64,000 nucleotides of DNA from DATHAP01 sp963762865 (GTDB taxonomy: Bacteria; Actinomycetota; Actinomycetes; JACCUZ01): contig CAVXNC010000011.1 in NCBI GenBank assembly GCA_963762865.1, positions 1 through 64,000 on the forward strand. The letters run 5' to 3'. Positions within the stretch are counted from its first letter, which is position 1. Each line of letters starts with the position of its first letter. Below the pieces are notes generated by a model. That model searched no databases, was not told the DNA's origin, and worked only from the letters and a program-made list of their open reading frames with translations. The position numbers were made by a program, and so were the translations under genes. This document shows positions 1-9,396 of the stretch, one piece after another.

Positions 1-1863
1 CGCTGCAACCCCTCCAAGCTCCTGCTGGACCCTTACGCCAAGGCCGTCGAGGGCCAGGTCGACTGGGCGGAGTCCCTCTTCGACTACCGGTTCGCGGCCC
101 CCAACCGGGTCAACACCCTCGACTCAGGGCGGCACGCCCCGAAGTCGGTCGTCATCAACCCGTTCTTCGACTGGCAGAACGATCGGCACCCCAACACGCC
201 CTACCACCAGACGGTCATCTACGAGGCGCACGTGCGCGGCCTGACGATGACCCACCCGGCGCTGCCGGACAACATCCGCGGCACCTACGCGGGCATCGGG
301 CACCCGGCGATCATCGAGCACCTGCACCGCATCGGGGTGACTGCCATCGAGCTGATGCCGGTCCACCAGTTCGTGCAGGACCACCACCTCGTCGAGCGCG
401 GCCTGTCGAACTACTGGGGCTACAACACGATCGGCTTCTTCGCCCCGCACAACGCCTACTCGAGCAGCGGGCAGCGCGGCCAGCAGGTGCTGGAGTTCAA
501 GGCGATGGTGCGCGACCTGCACGCCGCCGGGATCGAGGTCATCCTCGACGTCGTCTACAACCACACCGCCGAGGGCAACCAGATGGGCCCGACGCTGTCG
601 TTCCGTGGGATCGACAACCAGGCCTACTACCGGCTCGTCGACGGCAGCCCCGAGCACTACTACGACACGACCGGCACCGGCAACACGCTGCTGATGCGCC
701 ACCCGCACGTGCTGCAGCTGATCATGGACTCGCTGCGCTACTGGGTGCTGGAGATGCACGTCGACGGCTTCCGCTTCGACCTGGCATCAACGCTGGCCAG
801 GCAGTTCCACGAGGTCGACCGGCTGTCGGCCTTCTTCGACCTCGTGCAGCAGGACCCGGTCATCAGCCAGGTCAAGCTGATCGCCGAGCCGTGGGACGTC
901 GGCGAGGGCGGCTACCAGGTCGGCAACTTCCCGCCGCTGTGGACCGAGTGGAACGGCAAGTACCGGGACACGGTCCGCGACTTCTGGCGGGGGGAGCCTG
1001 CGACGCTGGCGGAGTTCGCCTCGCGGCTGACCGGCAGCGCCGACCTCTACCAGGAGGACGGCCGCCGTCCCCTGGCGAGCATCAACTTCGCCACGGCTCA
1101 CGACGGCTTCACCTTGACCGACCTGGTGTCGTACAACGAGAAGCACAACGACGCCAACGGCGAGGGCAACAACGACGGCGAGAGCCACAACCGCTCGTGG
1201 AACTGCGGCGTCGAAGGCCCCACCGACGACCTCGAGGTGCTCAGCCTGCGGGAGCGGCAGAAGCGCAACATCATGGCCACCCTCTTCCTCTCGCAGGGCG
1301 TCCCGATGGTGTTGCACGGCGACGAGCTGGGCCGCACCCAGGAGGGCAACAACAACGTCTACTGCCAGGACAACCCGATCGCCTGGGTCGACTGGACCGA
1401 CGCCCGCGACCACTGGGCACTGACCGACTTCGTGGAGCGGCTCGCGAGCCTGCGGCGCGACCACCCCGTCTTCCGGCGCCGCCGCTTCTTCCAGGGGGAC
1501 CCGGCGCGCGGGTCGGAGAGCGAGCTCGGCGACATCGCGTGGTTCACACCGGCGGGCGAGCACATGAACGCCGGCGACTGGCAGGTCGGCTACGCGCGGT
1601 CCCTCGCCGTGTTCCTCAACGGCGACGCCATCGCCGAGCCCGACGGGCGCGGCGAGAAGGTCACCGACGCCTCGTTCCTGATGTTCTTCAACGGCCACCA
1701 CGACGACATGGACTTCACCGTCCCGCGGGAGATCTACGGCGAGCGGTGGGAGGCGGTGCTGGACACCTCGGCGCCGCTGGTGCTCGACCGGCCGACCGCC
1801 AAGGCCGGCGAGACCCTCAGCGTCGAGTCGCGGTCGATCCTGGTGCTGCGCCGCGTTGTCTGA
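1..1863 (+). CDS. glgX: Glycogen debranching enzyme GlgX/TreX, 5' end outside window
   Basis: Hydrolyses alpha-1,6 branches of glycogen, giving linear maltodextrins for TreY. The frame is open from base 1, so the N-terminus (CBM48 part) lies outside the window and 620 residues are visible. All GH13 catalytic regions are present: DVVYNHT, GFRFDLA with the nucleophile Asp, IAEPWDVG with the acid/base Glu, and TAHDGF with the transition-state Asp. An internal ATG at 232 is not the start, because the sequence before it (NPSKLLLDPYAK) is typical GlgX. Its last 8 bases overlap treY, so the two genes are probably co-translated. The family assignment is secure; whether it prefers trehalose synthesis or glycogen recycling is inferred from the neighbours. 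Confidence 0.96.
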   Translation, partial: RCNPSKLLLDPYAKAVEGQVDWAESLFDYRFAAPNRVNTLDSGRHAPKSVVINPFFDWQNDRHPNTPYHQTVIYEAHVRGLTMTHPALPDNIRGTYAGIGHPAIIEHLHRIGVTAIELMPVHQFVQDHHLVERGLSNYWGYNTIGFFAPHNAYSSSGQRGQQVLEFKAMVRDLHAAGIEVILDVVYNHTAEGNQMGPTLSFRGIDNQAYYRLVDGSPEHYYDTTGTGNTLLMRHPHVLQLIMDSLRYWVLEMHVDGFRFDLASTLARQFHEVDRLSAFFDLVQQDPVISQVKLIAEPWDVGEGGYQVGNFPPLWTEWNGKYRDTVRDFWRGEPATLAEFASRLTGSADLYQEDGRRPLASINFATAHDGFTLTDLVSYNEKHNDANGEGNNDGESHNRSWNCGVEGPTDDLEVLSLRERQKRNIMATLFLSQGVPMVLHGDELGRTQEGNNNVYCQDNPIAWVDWTDARDHWALTDFVERLASLRRDHPVFRRRRFFQGDPARGSESELGDIAWFTPAGEHMNAGDWQVGYARSLAVFLNGDAIAEPDGRGEKVTDASFLMFFNGHHDDMDFTVPREIYGERWEAVLDTSAPLVLDRPTAKAGETLSVESRSILVLRRVV

Positions 1864-4288
1864 CGCGGCCCCGACCGGGACCTACCGCCTGCAGCTGCGG
1901 CCGGAGTTCGGCTTCGACGAGGCCGCCGCGGTCCTCCCCTACCTGCACGACCTGGGTGTGTCGCACGTCTACCTCTCCCCCGTGCTGCAGGCCGCACCCG
2001 GCTCGACACACGGGTACGACGTCGTCGACCACAGCCACCTCAACGAGGAGCTCGGCGGGGCCGAGGGGTTCCGCCGGCTCTCGGACGCGGCCGGTTCGCT
2101 GGGCATGGGCGTCGTGGTCGACGTGGTCCCCAACCACATGGCGGTCCCCACCCCGGCGTCGCTGAACGCCGCCCTCTGGTCGGTGCTTCGCACCGGCCCT
2201 GCCTCGCCCTACTCGCGGTGGTTCGACGTCGAGTGGGCCGCCCAGGAGCGCGCACTGCTGATGCCGGTGCTCGGGCGGCGCATCGGCGAGGTGGTGGCCG
2301 ACGGAGAGATCACCCTCGACCGCACCGGCGGCCCCGGCGGTCAGCCGGTGCTGCGCTACTTCGACCACGTCTTCCCGGTGCGGCCGGGCACCGAGGACCT
2401 GCCGCTCCCCGAGCTGCTGGACCGGCAGTTCTACCGGCTGGCGCACTGGCGGGTCGGTGACGAGGAGCTCAACTACCGACGCTTCTTCGACATCGACACC
2501 TTGGCCGGTGTGCGCGTCGAGGACGAGCAGGTCTTCGCCGAGACCCACGCCGTGCTGCTCGCCCTGGTGGCCGAGGGCCGGGTCCACGGGCTGCGCATCG
2601 ACCACCCCGACGGGCTGGCCGACCCACGCGGCTACCTGCGGCGGCTGGCGGACGCCACCGGCGGCGCCTGGGTCGTGGTCGAGAAGATCCTCGAGGGCGG
2701 CGAGCCGCTGCCGGTGGACTGGGCCTGCGCCGGGACGACGGGCTACGACGCGCTGCTCCAGATCGGCGGCGTGCTCACCGACCCCGCCGGTGCGGCCCCG
2801 CTGACGGAGCTCTACACCCAGCTGACCGGCGAGTCCGCGGACTTCGGGGCCGTCGTCGACGACGCCAAGCGCTTCGTGGTCGAGCACGGCCTGCACGCCG
2901 AGGTCGCCCGGCTGGTCGAGGTGGCGGCCGCGATCTGCCACGACCACCTCGAGCTGCGCGACCACACCCGGCGCGGCATCCGCGAGTCGCTCGTCGAGCT
3001 GCTGGTCGCCATGCCGGTCTACCGGGCCTACGTCGTCCCCGGCGAGCCGGCCCCGGACGAGGCCCGCCGGACCCTCGCCGTCGCCGCCGAGGTAGCCACC
3101 GGCAATCTCGCGGAGGACCGGCTCGGCACCCTGGGTCTCGTCGTGCAGCTCGCGCTCGGGGGCCTCGGCCGCGGCCCGCACCGGGACGAGTTCGTCGTGC
3201 GCTTCCAGCAGACCTGCGGGCCGGTGATGGCCAAGGGCGTCGAGGACACCGCGTTCTACCGGTGGCTCCGGCTGACCTCGCTCAACGAGGTGGGTGGTGA
3301 CCCGGGGCACCTCGGTGTGGAGCCGGCCGACCTGCACGCCTGGTGCGCGCGCCAGCAGGCCGACTGGCCGACGGCGATGACCACGCTGTCCACCCACGAC
3401 ACCAAGCGCAGCGAGGACGTGCGCGCCCGGCTCGCCGTCCTCAGCGAGCTCCCGCGCGAGTGGTCGGCCGCGGTCACCGGATGGCGCGCGGCGTCTGCTC
3501 ACTTTCGGCCGTCCGCGCTCGACGGCAACACCGAGTACCTGCTCTGGCAGACCCTGGTCGGCACCTGGCCGATCGACGGCCCGCGGCTGACCGGCTACCT
3601 GGAGAAGGCGACCCGCGAGGCGAAGCGGCGCACCACGTGGACCGAGCCCGACGAGACCTACGACGCGGCGGTGCGCGGCTTCGCGGAGGCGGTCCTCGCC
3701 GACACCACGGTGCGCTCGATGGTCACCGACTTCCTCGACCGCGTCGCCGCCCACTACCGGGCCAACGTCCTCGCCCAGAAGCTGCTCGCGCTGACCGTTC
3801 CCGGGGTGCCCGACGTCTACCAGGGCTGCGAGGTCGTCGACCTCTCGCTCGTCGACCCCGACAACCGGCGGCCCGTCGACTACGAGACCCGGCGCGAGCG
3901 GCTCGCCGCCCTCGATGCGGGCGAGGCGCCGCGGGACCTTGACGACGAGAAGCTTCTCGTCGTGTCCCGCACGCTGCGGCTGCGTCGTGCCCGTCCGGAC
4001 GTCTTCGGCGCCGGAGCGACGTACGACCCGGTGGAGACCGGGAGCCCGCACGCGCTGGCCTTCGCACGCTCCGGCGTGGTCGTGACGGTCGTGTCGCGGC
4101 TGACCGCCGGCAGCCGCGACGGTGACGGCTGGGGCGACGCGACGGTGCGGCTCCCCGCGGGGCAGTGGCGCGACGAGCTCACCGGTCGGACGTACGGTGC
4201 CGAGGCGCTGGTCCACGACGTGCTCGGGGAGCTGCCCGTCGCCCTCCTGGTCCACCAGCCCCCGGCCGGTGCTCCGCCCGCCGGATAG
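1856..4288 (+). CDS. treY: Malto-oligosyltrehalose synthase TreY
   Basis: Converts the reducing-end alpha-1,4 bond of maltodextrins into the alpha,alpha-1,1 bond of trehalose (cytoplasmic). The protein is about 810 residues, normal for TreY (700-830). GH13 landmarks are visible: DVVPNHM, GLRIDHPDGL with the nucleophile Asp, VVEKIL with the catalytic Glu, and LSTHDTKRSEDVR with the HD pair. The start is a TTG overlapping the glgX stop codon; the peptide from it (SDAAPTGTYRLQLRPEF) begins exactly like TreY proteins. Its usual partner treZ lies 3.3 kb downstream, beyond two opposite-strand genes, so treYZ is a split operon here. Confidence 0.96.
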   Translation: MSDAAPTGTYRLQLRPEFGFDEAAAVLPYLHDLGVSHVYLSPVLQAAPGSTHGYDVVDHSHLNEELGGAEGFRRLSDAAGSLGMGVVVDVVPNHMAVPTPASLNAALWSVLRTGPASPYSRWFDVEWAAQERALLMPVLGRRIGEVVADGEITLDRTGGPGGQPVLRYFDHVFPVRPGTEDLPLPELLDRQFYRLAHWRVGDEELNYRRFFDIDTLAGVRVEDEQVFAETHAVLLALVAEGRVHGLRIDHPDGLADPRGYLRRLADATGGAWVVVEKILEGGEPLPVDWACAGTTGYDALLQIGGVLTDPAGAAPLTELYTQLTGESADFGAVVDDAKRFVVEHGLHAEVARLVEVAAAICHDHLELRDHTRRGIRESLVELLVAMPVYRAYVVPGEPAPDEARRTLAVAAEVATGNLAEDRLGTLGLVVQLALGGLGRGPHRDEFVVRFQQTCGPVMAKGVEDTAFYRWLRLTSLNEVGGDPGHLGVEPADLHAWCARQQADWPTAMTTLSTHDTKRSEDVRARLAVLSELPREWSAAVTGWRAASAHFRPSALDGNTEYLLWQTLVGTWPIDGPRLTGYLEKATREAKRRTTWTEPDETYDAAVRGFAEAVLADTTVRSMVTDFLDRVAAHYRANVLAQKLLALTVPGVPDVYQGCEVVDLSLVDPDNRRPVDYETRRERLAALDAGEAPRDLDDEKLLVVSRTLRLRRARPDVFGAGATYDPVETGSPHALAFARSGVVVTVVSRLTAGSRDGDGWGDATVRLPAGQWRDELTGRTYGAEALVHDVLGELPVALLVHQPPAGAPPAG

Positions 4289-4297
4289 GGCCGCACC

Positions 4298-4313
4298 GGC
4301 GGCCCCTGCCGCC
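4298..4313. terminator. GC-rich hairpin between convergent treY and GGDEF-EAL genes
   Basis: A perfect 6-bp stem GGCGGC/GCCGCC with loop CCCT sits in the 35-bp gap between the treY stop and the stop of the minus-strand gene. It has no U tract, as is common for actinobacterial terminators, and could serve both directions. Confidence 0.45.
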
Positions 4314-4323
4314 TGCCGACGCG

Positions 4324-6588
4324 CTAGACGCCGCGCTCGGCAGGCACCCGATGACTGACCTCGAACTGGGCCGCCGGACCGGGCCGCTGCAGGTAGAAGC
4401 CCTGGGCCTCGTCGCAACCGAGCTCTGCCAGGGCGGCCAGGGTCTGCGCGTCCTCGACACCCTCGGCGACGCAGACGACGCCGAGGCTGTGTGCCATCTC
4501 GACGGTCCACCGCACGAGCGCCGCGTCGGTCGCGTTGACCGTCAGCCCCTGGACGAGCGACCGGTCGAGCTTGAGCACCGAGATCGGGTACCGGCGGAGG
4601 TAGAGCAGGCTGGCGTAGCCCGCGCCGAAGTCGTCCACCGCGACGGTCACGCCGGCAGCGGCGACCCGGCGGAGACCTAGAGCGGCCGCCTCGGGATCGG
4701 CGAGCAGCGCGGTCTCGGTGAGCTCCAGGACGAGGCTGCGGCCGGGCAGGTCACGGGAGGCGAGCTCGGCGACGACGAGCTCGGCGAAGGCCGGGTCGTT
4801 GACGTCGTGCGCGGAGACGTTGACCGAGACGGGCAGGTCGTGGCCCGCTGCCCGCCACTCGGTGACCAGGTCGAGCGACTGCGCGAGCACCACGCGGGTG
4901 ACCGCCTTGATGGTGCCGGTGGCCTCGGCGAGCGGCACGAACTGACCGGGCTGCAGCTGGCCGCGCGTCGGGTGCTGCCAGCGCACCAGCGCCTCGGCGC
5001 GGACCAGCCTGCCGGAGGCGATGTCGAAGCTGGGCTGGAGGTGGATCTCCATCTCTCCCGCGTCCACCGCGCGGCGCAGGTCGGAGTCGAGCTCGAGCTC
5101 GTCACGGTCGCCGCGAGCCAGGTCGTCGCGGTAGACCTGCCACCCGGAGCGCCGGCGCTTGGCGTCGTACATCGCGATGTCTGCGCTCTGGAGGAGCTCG
5201 CCGAAGTCGCGACCGTGGTCGGGCGCCAGTGCGACGCCGATGCTCGCCCCGACGGAGACGTCGAGGCCGTCGACGGCGACCGGCTCGGTGACGGCACGGG
5301 CGATGCGCTCGCACATCGACCGGACGGCGGCCATGTCGTGCAAGCCACGGGCCAGGACGACGAACTCGTCGCCGCCGAGCCGGGCGACCACGTCGTCGGC
5401 GTCGCGCACGACCTCGGCGAGCCGGCTGGCGATCACCGCGAGGAGGTGGTCGCCGGCGTGGTGCCCGAGCGAGTCGTTGACATGCTTGAAGCGGTCGAGG
5501 TCGAAGAGGATGACGGCGAGGCTGCGCTCCCGGACGAGGACGCTGTCGGCGATCTCGCGGACGGCCATCCGGTTGTGCAGGTGGGTCAGCTCGTCACGGC
5601 GGGCGGCGCGGTGCATCTGGCGGCCGTGACGGACGTATCCGACGACAGACAACGCGAGCAGCACGACGCCGGCGACGAGCAGGCTGACCGGGCCCGGAGC
5701 GGTCGGCGCAGCCCACGGGCCGGTCGGCTCCTTGACGGAGACGACGACCGCCCACGAGGTCGCGACGTTGGCCGTGGCCCGCGCGAGCTCGACGACGTGG
5801 CGCTGACCGCTCTCGGAGTGCGCGAGCCCGTCGGCAGCGGTCTGCACCCAGCGCAGAGACCGGTCCTCGGGCTGGCCCAGCGGCGCATCGACGTCCTGCG
5901 GGTGCTTGCTGTCGATGATGACGCGGCCGTCGAGCAGGTCGACGACCCGGACCCGGTAGCTCGGGTCCTCGCTGTAGAGCGCCAGCCGGATGCTCTCGAC
6001 CGGCACGTCGAAGTGGATGAGGGCGGGCGAGACGTCAGCGCTGCGGGCCACCTTGGCGGCGAACGAGACGACCCACTCGTCGGTCTCGGCGGAGGGGTAG
6101 GGCGCGGACTGGTAGACCTTCTCGAAAGGCAGCTCGAAGGCGCGGTCGAAGAACGGCAGGTCGCTGCGGTCCTTCGACAGCTCGTCGGGGTCCACGTCGC
6201 GGCCGCGGACGACGACGGCGTTCTCGGCGCCGTTCCGGTCGATGAAGCCGGCGGCCCCGACGTCGTTGGGGAAGAGGACTCCGAGGTCGGACAGCGCGAG
6301 GTGGACCGCCGGCATCAGGCCCTCCTCGCCGACCTCGCCGCGGATCCGTTGCTCGCGGGTGCCGCCCGCCTCGTAGAAGTCGGCGAAGGCGTCGGAGTGT
6401 GAGGCGACGAGCGTGACGGCCCGGGCCCGCTCGGCGTAGTCGTCCAGCGCGGTGACCCGCGAGGCACCGGCCAGCCGCAGGTCGTGGTCGAGGGTGCCGC
6501 GGGCCCGCTCGGCGAGCGTGCCGGCGCCGGCTGCCGCGGCGATCAGGACGAGCCCGAGGGCGAGCAGGGCAGCACGAAATCGGCGCAC
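4324..6588 (-). CDS. Membrane GGDEF-EAL c-di-GMP cyclase/phosphodiesterase with extracytoplasmic sensor
   Basis: Predicted to make and/or degrade the second messenger c-di-GMP. About 754 residues: a first membrane helix (RFRAALLALGLVLIAAAAG), an extracytoplasmic sensor of roughly 270 residues resembling CHASE4/Cache domains, a second helix around residue 290, then GGDEF and EAL. The GGDEF site is intact (RLGGDEFVVL). The EAL domain keeps AEALVRW, ELTETALL, VDDFGAGYASL, LKLD and VAEGVED, so both activities are possible. I chose the GTG at 6586-6588 because the transmembrane segment follows directly and a GGAGGGAGGG Shine-Dalgarno lies just upstream; the frame stays open further upstream but that peptide looks non-coding. 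A sigma-28-like promoter precedes it, linking it to motility control. Confidence 0.9.
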   Translation of the reverse strand: MRRFRAALLALGLVLIAAAAGAGTLAERARGTLDHDLRLAGASRVTALDDYAERARAVTLVASHSDAFADFYEAGGTREQRIRGEVGEEGLMPAVHLALSDLGVLFPNDVGAAGFIDRNGAENAVVVRGRDVDPDELSKDRSDLPFFDRAFELPFEKVYQSAPYPSAETDEWVVSFAAKVARSADVSPALIHFDVPVESIRLALYSEDPSYRVRVVDLLDGRVIIDSKHPQDVDAPLGQPEDRSLRWVQTAADGLAHSESGQRHVVELARATANVATSWAVVVSVKEPTGPWAAPTAPGPVSLLVAGVVLLALSVVGYVRHGRQMHRAARRDELTHLHNRMAVREIADSVLVRERSLAVILFDLDRFKHVNDSLGHHAGDHLLAVIASRLAEVVRDADDVVARLGGDEFVVLARGLHDMAAVRSMCERIARAVTEPVAVDGLDVSVGASIGVALAPDHGRDFGELLQSADIAMYDAKRRRSGWQVYRDDLARGDRDELELDSDLRRAVDAGEMEIHLQPSFDIASGRLVRAEALVRWQHPTRGQLQPGQFVPLAEATGTIKAVTRVVLAQSLDLVTEWRAAGHDLPVSVNVSAHDVNDPAFAELVVAELASRDLPGRSLVLELTETALLADPEAAALGLRRVAAAGVTVAVDDFGAGYASLLYLRRYPISVLKLDRSLVQGLTVNATDAALVRWTVEMAHSLGVVCVAEGVEDAQTLAALAELGCDEAQGFYLQRPGPAAQFEVSHRVPAERGV

Positions 6589-6629
6589 GGCCGCCCTCCC
6601 TCCCAGCACGGGATCCCCCGTGTCTGCCT

Positions 6630-6658
6630 CTATCGGCAGATGCGGCCAGCGGGTTGAG
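6630..6658 (-). promoter_or_regulatory. Sigma-28 (FliA/WhiG)-like promoter for the GGDEF-EAL gene
   Basis: Read on the minus strand: CTCAACCC, 13 bases, then GCCGATAG. This is TCAA-N16-GCCGATAG against the FliA/WhiG consensus TAAA-N15/16-GCCGATAA. The -10 element (6630-6637) is about 42 bases upstream of the chosen GTG start, a sensible leader length. This is a consensus match made by eye, with no experimental support. Confidence 0.55.
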
Positions 6659-6677
6659 CCATTCGGGTGACGGTCCG

Positions 6678-7571
6678 TCAGTCGGAGAGGAGGAGCCGCT
6701 GACGCTGTTCCGCGGGGTCGTAGTCGGGCGCCGGCCAGGCGACCTTCATCGCCTCGAGCTGCTCGACCAGGATGTTCATCACCGCCCAGTTGCGGTACCA
6801 CTTCCGGTCGGCGGGGACGACGTACCACGGCGCGGCGTCGGTGTTGCACCGCTCCAGGGCGTCGGCGTAGGCCGCCATCGTGGGCTCCCACTCGGCGCGG
6901 GTGTCGATGTCGTCGGGGTTGAACTTCCAGAGCTTGTCCGGTTTGTCCAGCCGCTGGAGCAGCCGGTCCTTGGACTCGTCCTTGGAGATGTGCAGGAAGC
7001 ACTTGACGACCGTGGTGCCGTCGGCGACCAGGCGGTCCTCGAAGCGGTTGATGGTCCCGTAGCGCCGCGACCAGGTGCGGCGGTCGACGAGGTCGCGGAC
7101 CCGCACCACGACGACGTCCTCGTAGTGCGAGCGGTCGAAGACGCCGAGCATCCCCGGTCCGGGCAGGCGCTTGCGGATGCGCCAGAGGAAGTCGTGCGCC
7201 AGCTCCTCCTTCGTGGGCGCCTTGAAGGACGTGATGTCGACCCCCTGCGGGTCGACCTCGCCGACCACGTGGCGCAGGGTGCCGCCCTTGCCGGAGGTGT
7301 CCAGGCCCTGCAGGACGAGCAGGATCCGGCGGTGACCACCCGTGCGGCCCTCGGCGAAGAGCCGCTCCTGGAGGTCGGCGAGCCGCGGCCCGAGCAGCTC
7401 GAGCGCCTTCTTGCCGGCTGCCTTGTCGCCGTCGAAGCCAGGTGTGGCCCGGGTGTCCAGTGCCTCCAGGTCGACCGGCCCCTGGGGCAGCCTCAGCAGG
7501 TCGGTCACCCGCATGCTGGAGCCGCGAGCTTTACGGGTGGACTTCTCGGAGGTCTTGCCGCTCGGAGACAT
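6678..7571 (-). CDS. ppk2: PPK2-family polyphosphate:nucleotide phosphotransferase
   Basis: Transfers phosphate between polyphosphate and a nucleotide (AMP, ADP or GDP depending on class). 297 residues, single-domain PPK2. Walker A is GLDTSGKGG; the lid/Walker B region is DRSHYEDVVVVRVRDL; PADRKWYRNW is the usual C-terminal family motif. The ATG at 7571 is used; an internal Met at residue 20 (MRVTDLLRLP) is an alternative because the first 19 residues are Lys/Ser-rich and unconserved-looking. The sequence alone does not settle the nucleotide specificity. The gene lies between treY and treZ on the opposite strand, divergent from treZ. Confidence 0.9.
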   Translation of the reverse strand: MSPSGKTSEKSTRKARGSSMRVTDLLRLPQGPVDLEALDTRATPGFDGDKAAGKKALELLGPRLADLQERLFAEGRTGGHRRILLVLQGLDTSGKGGTLRHVVGEVDPQGVDITSFKAPTKEELAHDFLWRIRKRLPGPGMLGVFDRSHYEDVVVVRVRDLVDRRTWSRRYGTINRFEDRLVADGTTVVKCFLHISKDESKDRLLQRLDKPDKLWKFNPDDIDTRAEWEPTMAAYADALERCNTDAAPWYVVPADRKWYRNWAVMNILVEQLEAMKVAWPAPDYDPAEQRQRLLLSD

Positions 7572-7633
7572 GGTGGTGATCGTCGCAGAGGCCGCCCGGT
7601 TGTGCCCAGGGCGGCTGGGTACGGTCGGTCGCC

Positions 7634-9394
7634 GTGACCCTCTTCTCGGTGTGGGCGCCGGCCGCGCGGTCGGTGTCGCTCGTCAGCGGTTCCGCGACGT
7701 ACGGCATGGATGCTGTCGACGGCGGTTGGTGGCGCGCGGACCTGCCCGACCTCGGGGTTGGGAGCGACTACGCCTTCCTGCTCGACGACGACCCGACACC
7801 GCTCCCCGACCCGCGCTCCCGCTGGCAGCCCGCCGGGGTGCACGGGCCGTCGCGGGTCTACGACGACGCTGCCTTCTCGTGGACGGACTCGGCCTGGCGC
7901 GGCATCGACCTGCGGGGGTCGGTCGTCTACGAGCTGCACATCGGGACGTTCACGCCGGAGGGCACGCTGGACTCGGCCCTTACCCGGCTCGACCACCTCG
8001 TGTCGCTCGGGGTCGACATCGTCGAGCTGATGCCGGTGGCGGCCTTCCCCGGCGTCGCGGGCTGGGGCTACGACGGTGTCCATCCGTACGCCGTCCACGA
8101 CCCCTACGGCGGACCCGACGCGCTGAAGCGCTTCGTCGACGGCTGCCACTCGCGAGGACTCGCGGTGTGCCTCGACGTCGTCTACAACCACCTGGGGCCG
8201 TCGGGCAACTACCTGTCGCACTTCGGGCCCTACTTCACCGACAAGCACGTCACGCCGTGGGGCGCAGCCCTGAACCTCGACGACGACGGGTCCGTCGAGG
8301 TGCGGCGGTGGATCGTCGACAACGCGCTGATGTGGCTGGACCGGTATCACCTGGATGCGCTGCGGCTGGACGCCGTCCATGCCATGGCGGACGACTCCCC
8401 CGTGCACCTGCTCGCCGAGCTCTCGCGCGCGGTCGACGCGCTGTCTGTGGCCGTACGCCGCCCGCTGACCCTGATCGCCGAGTCGGACCTCAACCAGCCG
8501 CGGACGGTACTGCCTGTCGAGGCCGGCGGGCTGGGCATGACGGCGCAGTGGAGCGACGACTTCCACCATGCGCTGCACACGCTGCTGACCGGCGAGGGGC
8601 AGGGTTACTACGCGGACTTCGCGGCCGATCCCTACGCGGCGCTGGCACGCACCCTGACGGGGGCGTTCTTCCACGACGGGCGACTGTCGACCTTCCGTGG
8701 TGCTGACTGGGGCGCGCCGGTGGACCGGGCGACGGTGCCGGGGTGGCGCTTCCTGGGCTACCTGCAGACGCACGACCAGGTGGGCAACCGGGCTTTGGGC
8801 GATCGTCTGGGGCAATCGGTGCCGGACGGCCTGCTGCGGATCGGGGCCGCGCTGGTGCTGACGTCTCCCTTCACGCCGATGCTCTTCATGGGCGAGGAGT
8901 GGGGCGCCTCGACGCCGTGGCAGTTCTTCACCTCGCACGAGGAGGAAGCGCTGGCCGAGGCCGTGCGGGCGGGGCGGCGAGGCGAGTTCGCCGCGCACGG
9001 GTGGGTGGCCGACGACGTGCCCGACCCGCAGGCGCCGTCGACCGTCGAGGCGTCGCGGCTGGACTGGTCGGAGAGCGTTTCCGCGGAAGCGCACTCCTCG
9101 ATGCTGGAGTGGTACCGCGCACTGATCGCGCTCCGCCGGGCGGAGCCGGAGCTGTCGGACCCGCGGCTGGACCGCGTCGCCGTCGACTACGACGCCTCGG
9201 CGCAGTGGGTGGTGGTGACGCGGGGATCGCTGCGGGTGGTCTGCAACCTCGCTGCCGCGGCTCAACGCGTCCCGGTGGCTGGCAGTGTCGACGAGGTGCT
9301 CCTGGCCTCGACGGCGGGGGTGGCGACCGGGTCCTCGGAAGGGGTCGACCTGCCCGGCCACGCAGTCGCGGTCGTTCGCATGGCAGGCTCGTAG
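7634..9394 (+). CDS. treZ: Malto-oligosyltrehalose trehalohydrolase TreZ
   Basis: Releases free trehalose from the maltooligosyl-trehalose made by TreY. 586 residues, normal length. An N-terminal CBM48-like segment (FSVWAPAARSVSLV) is followed by a GH13 barrel: DVVYNHLGPSGN, ALRLDAVHAM with the nucleophile Asp, LIAESDLN with the catalytic Glu, and TLQTHDQVGN-type region IV (QTHDQVGNRALGDRL). The GTG start at 7634 begins TLFSVWAP, the expected N-terminus. With glgX and treY this completes a glycogen-to-trehalose route. Confidence 0.96.
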   Translation: MTLFSVWAPAARSVSLVSGSATYGMDAVDGGWWRADLPDLGVGSDYAFLLDDDPTPLPDPRSRWQPAGVHGPSRVYDDAAFSWTDSAWRGIDLRGSVVYELHIGTFTPEGTLDSALTRLDHLVSLGVDIVELMPVAAFPGVAGWGYDGVHPYAVHDPYGGPDALKRFVDGCHSRGLAVCLDVVYNHLGPSGNYLSHFGPYFTDKHVTPWGAALNLDDDGSVEVRRWIVDNALMWLDRYHLDALRLDAVHAMADDSPVHLLAELSRAVDALSVAVRRPLTLIAESDLNQPRTVLPVEAGGLGMTAQWSDDFHHALHTLLTGEGQGYYADFAADPYAALARTLTGAFFHDGRLSTFRGADWGAPVDRATVPGWRFLGYLQTHDQVGNRALGDRLGQSVPDGLLRIGAALVLTSPFTPMLFMGEEWGASTPWQFFTSHEEEALAEAVRAGRRGEFAAHGWVADDVPDPQAPSTVEASRLDWSESVSAEAHSSMLEWYRALIALRRAEPELSDPRLDRVAVDYDASAQWVVVTRGSLRVVCNLAAAAQRVPVAGSVDEVLLASTAGVATGSSEGVDLPGHAVAVVRMAGS

Positions 9395-9396
9395 CC

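Noticed and set aside
1817..4510. Long open frame on the minus strand (897 codons) across treY
   Set aside because: It mirrors treY codon positions, is Arg/Gly/Val-rich low-complexity and lacks motifs; a GC-rich antisense artefact.
7505..9361. 618-codon minus-strand frame opposite treZ
   Set aside because: Same artefact; treZ has all GH13 motifs and a proper start.
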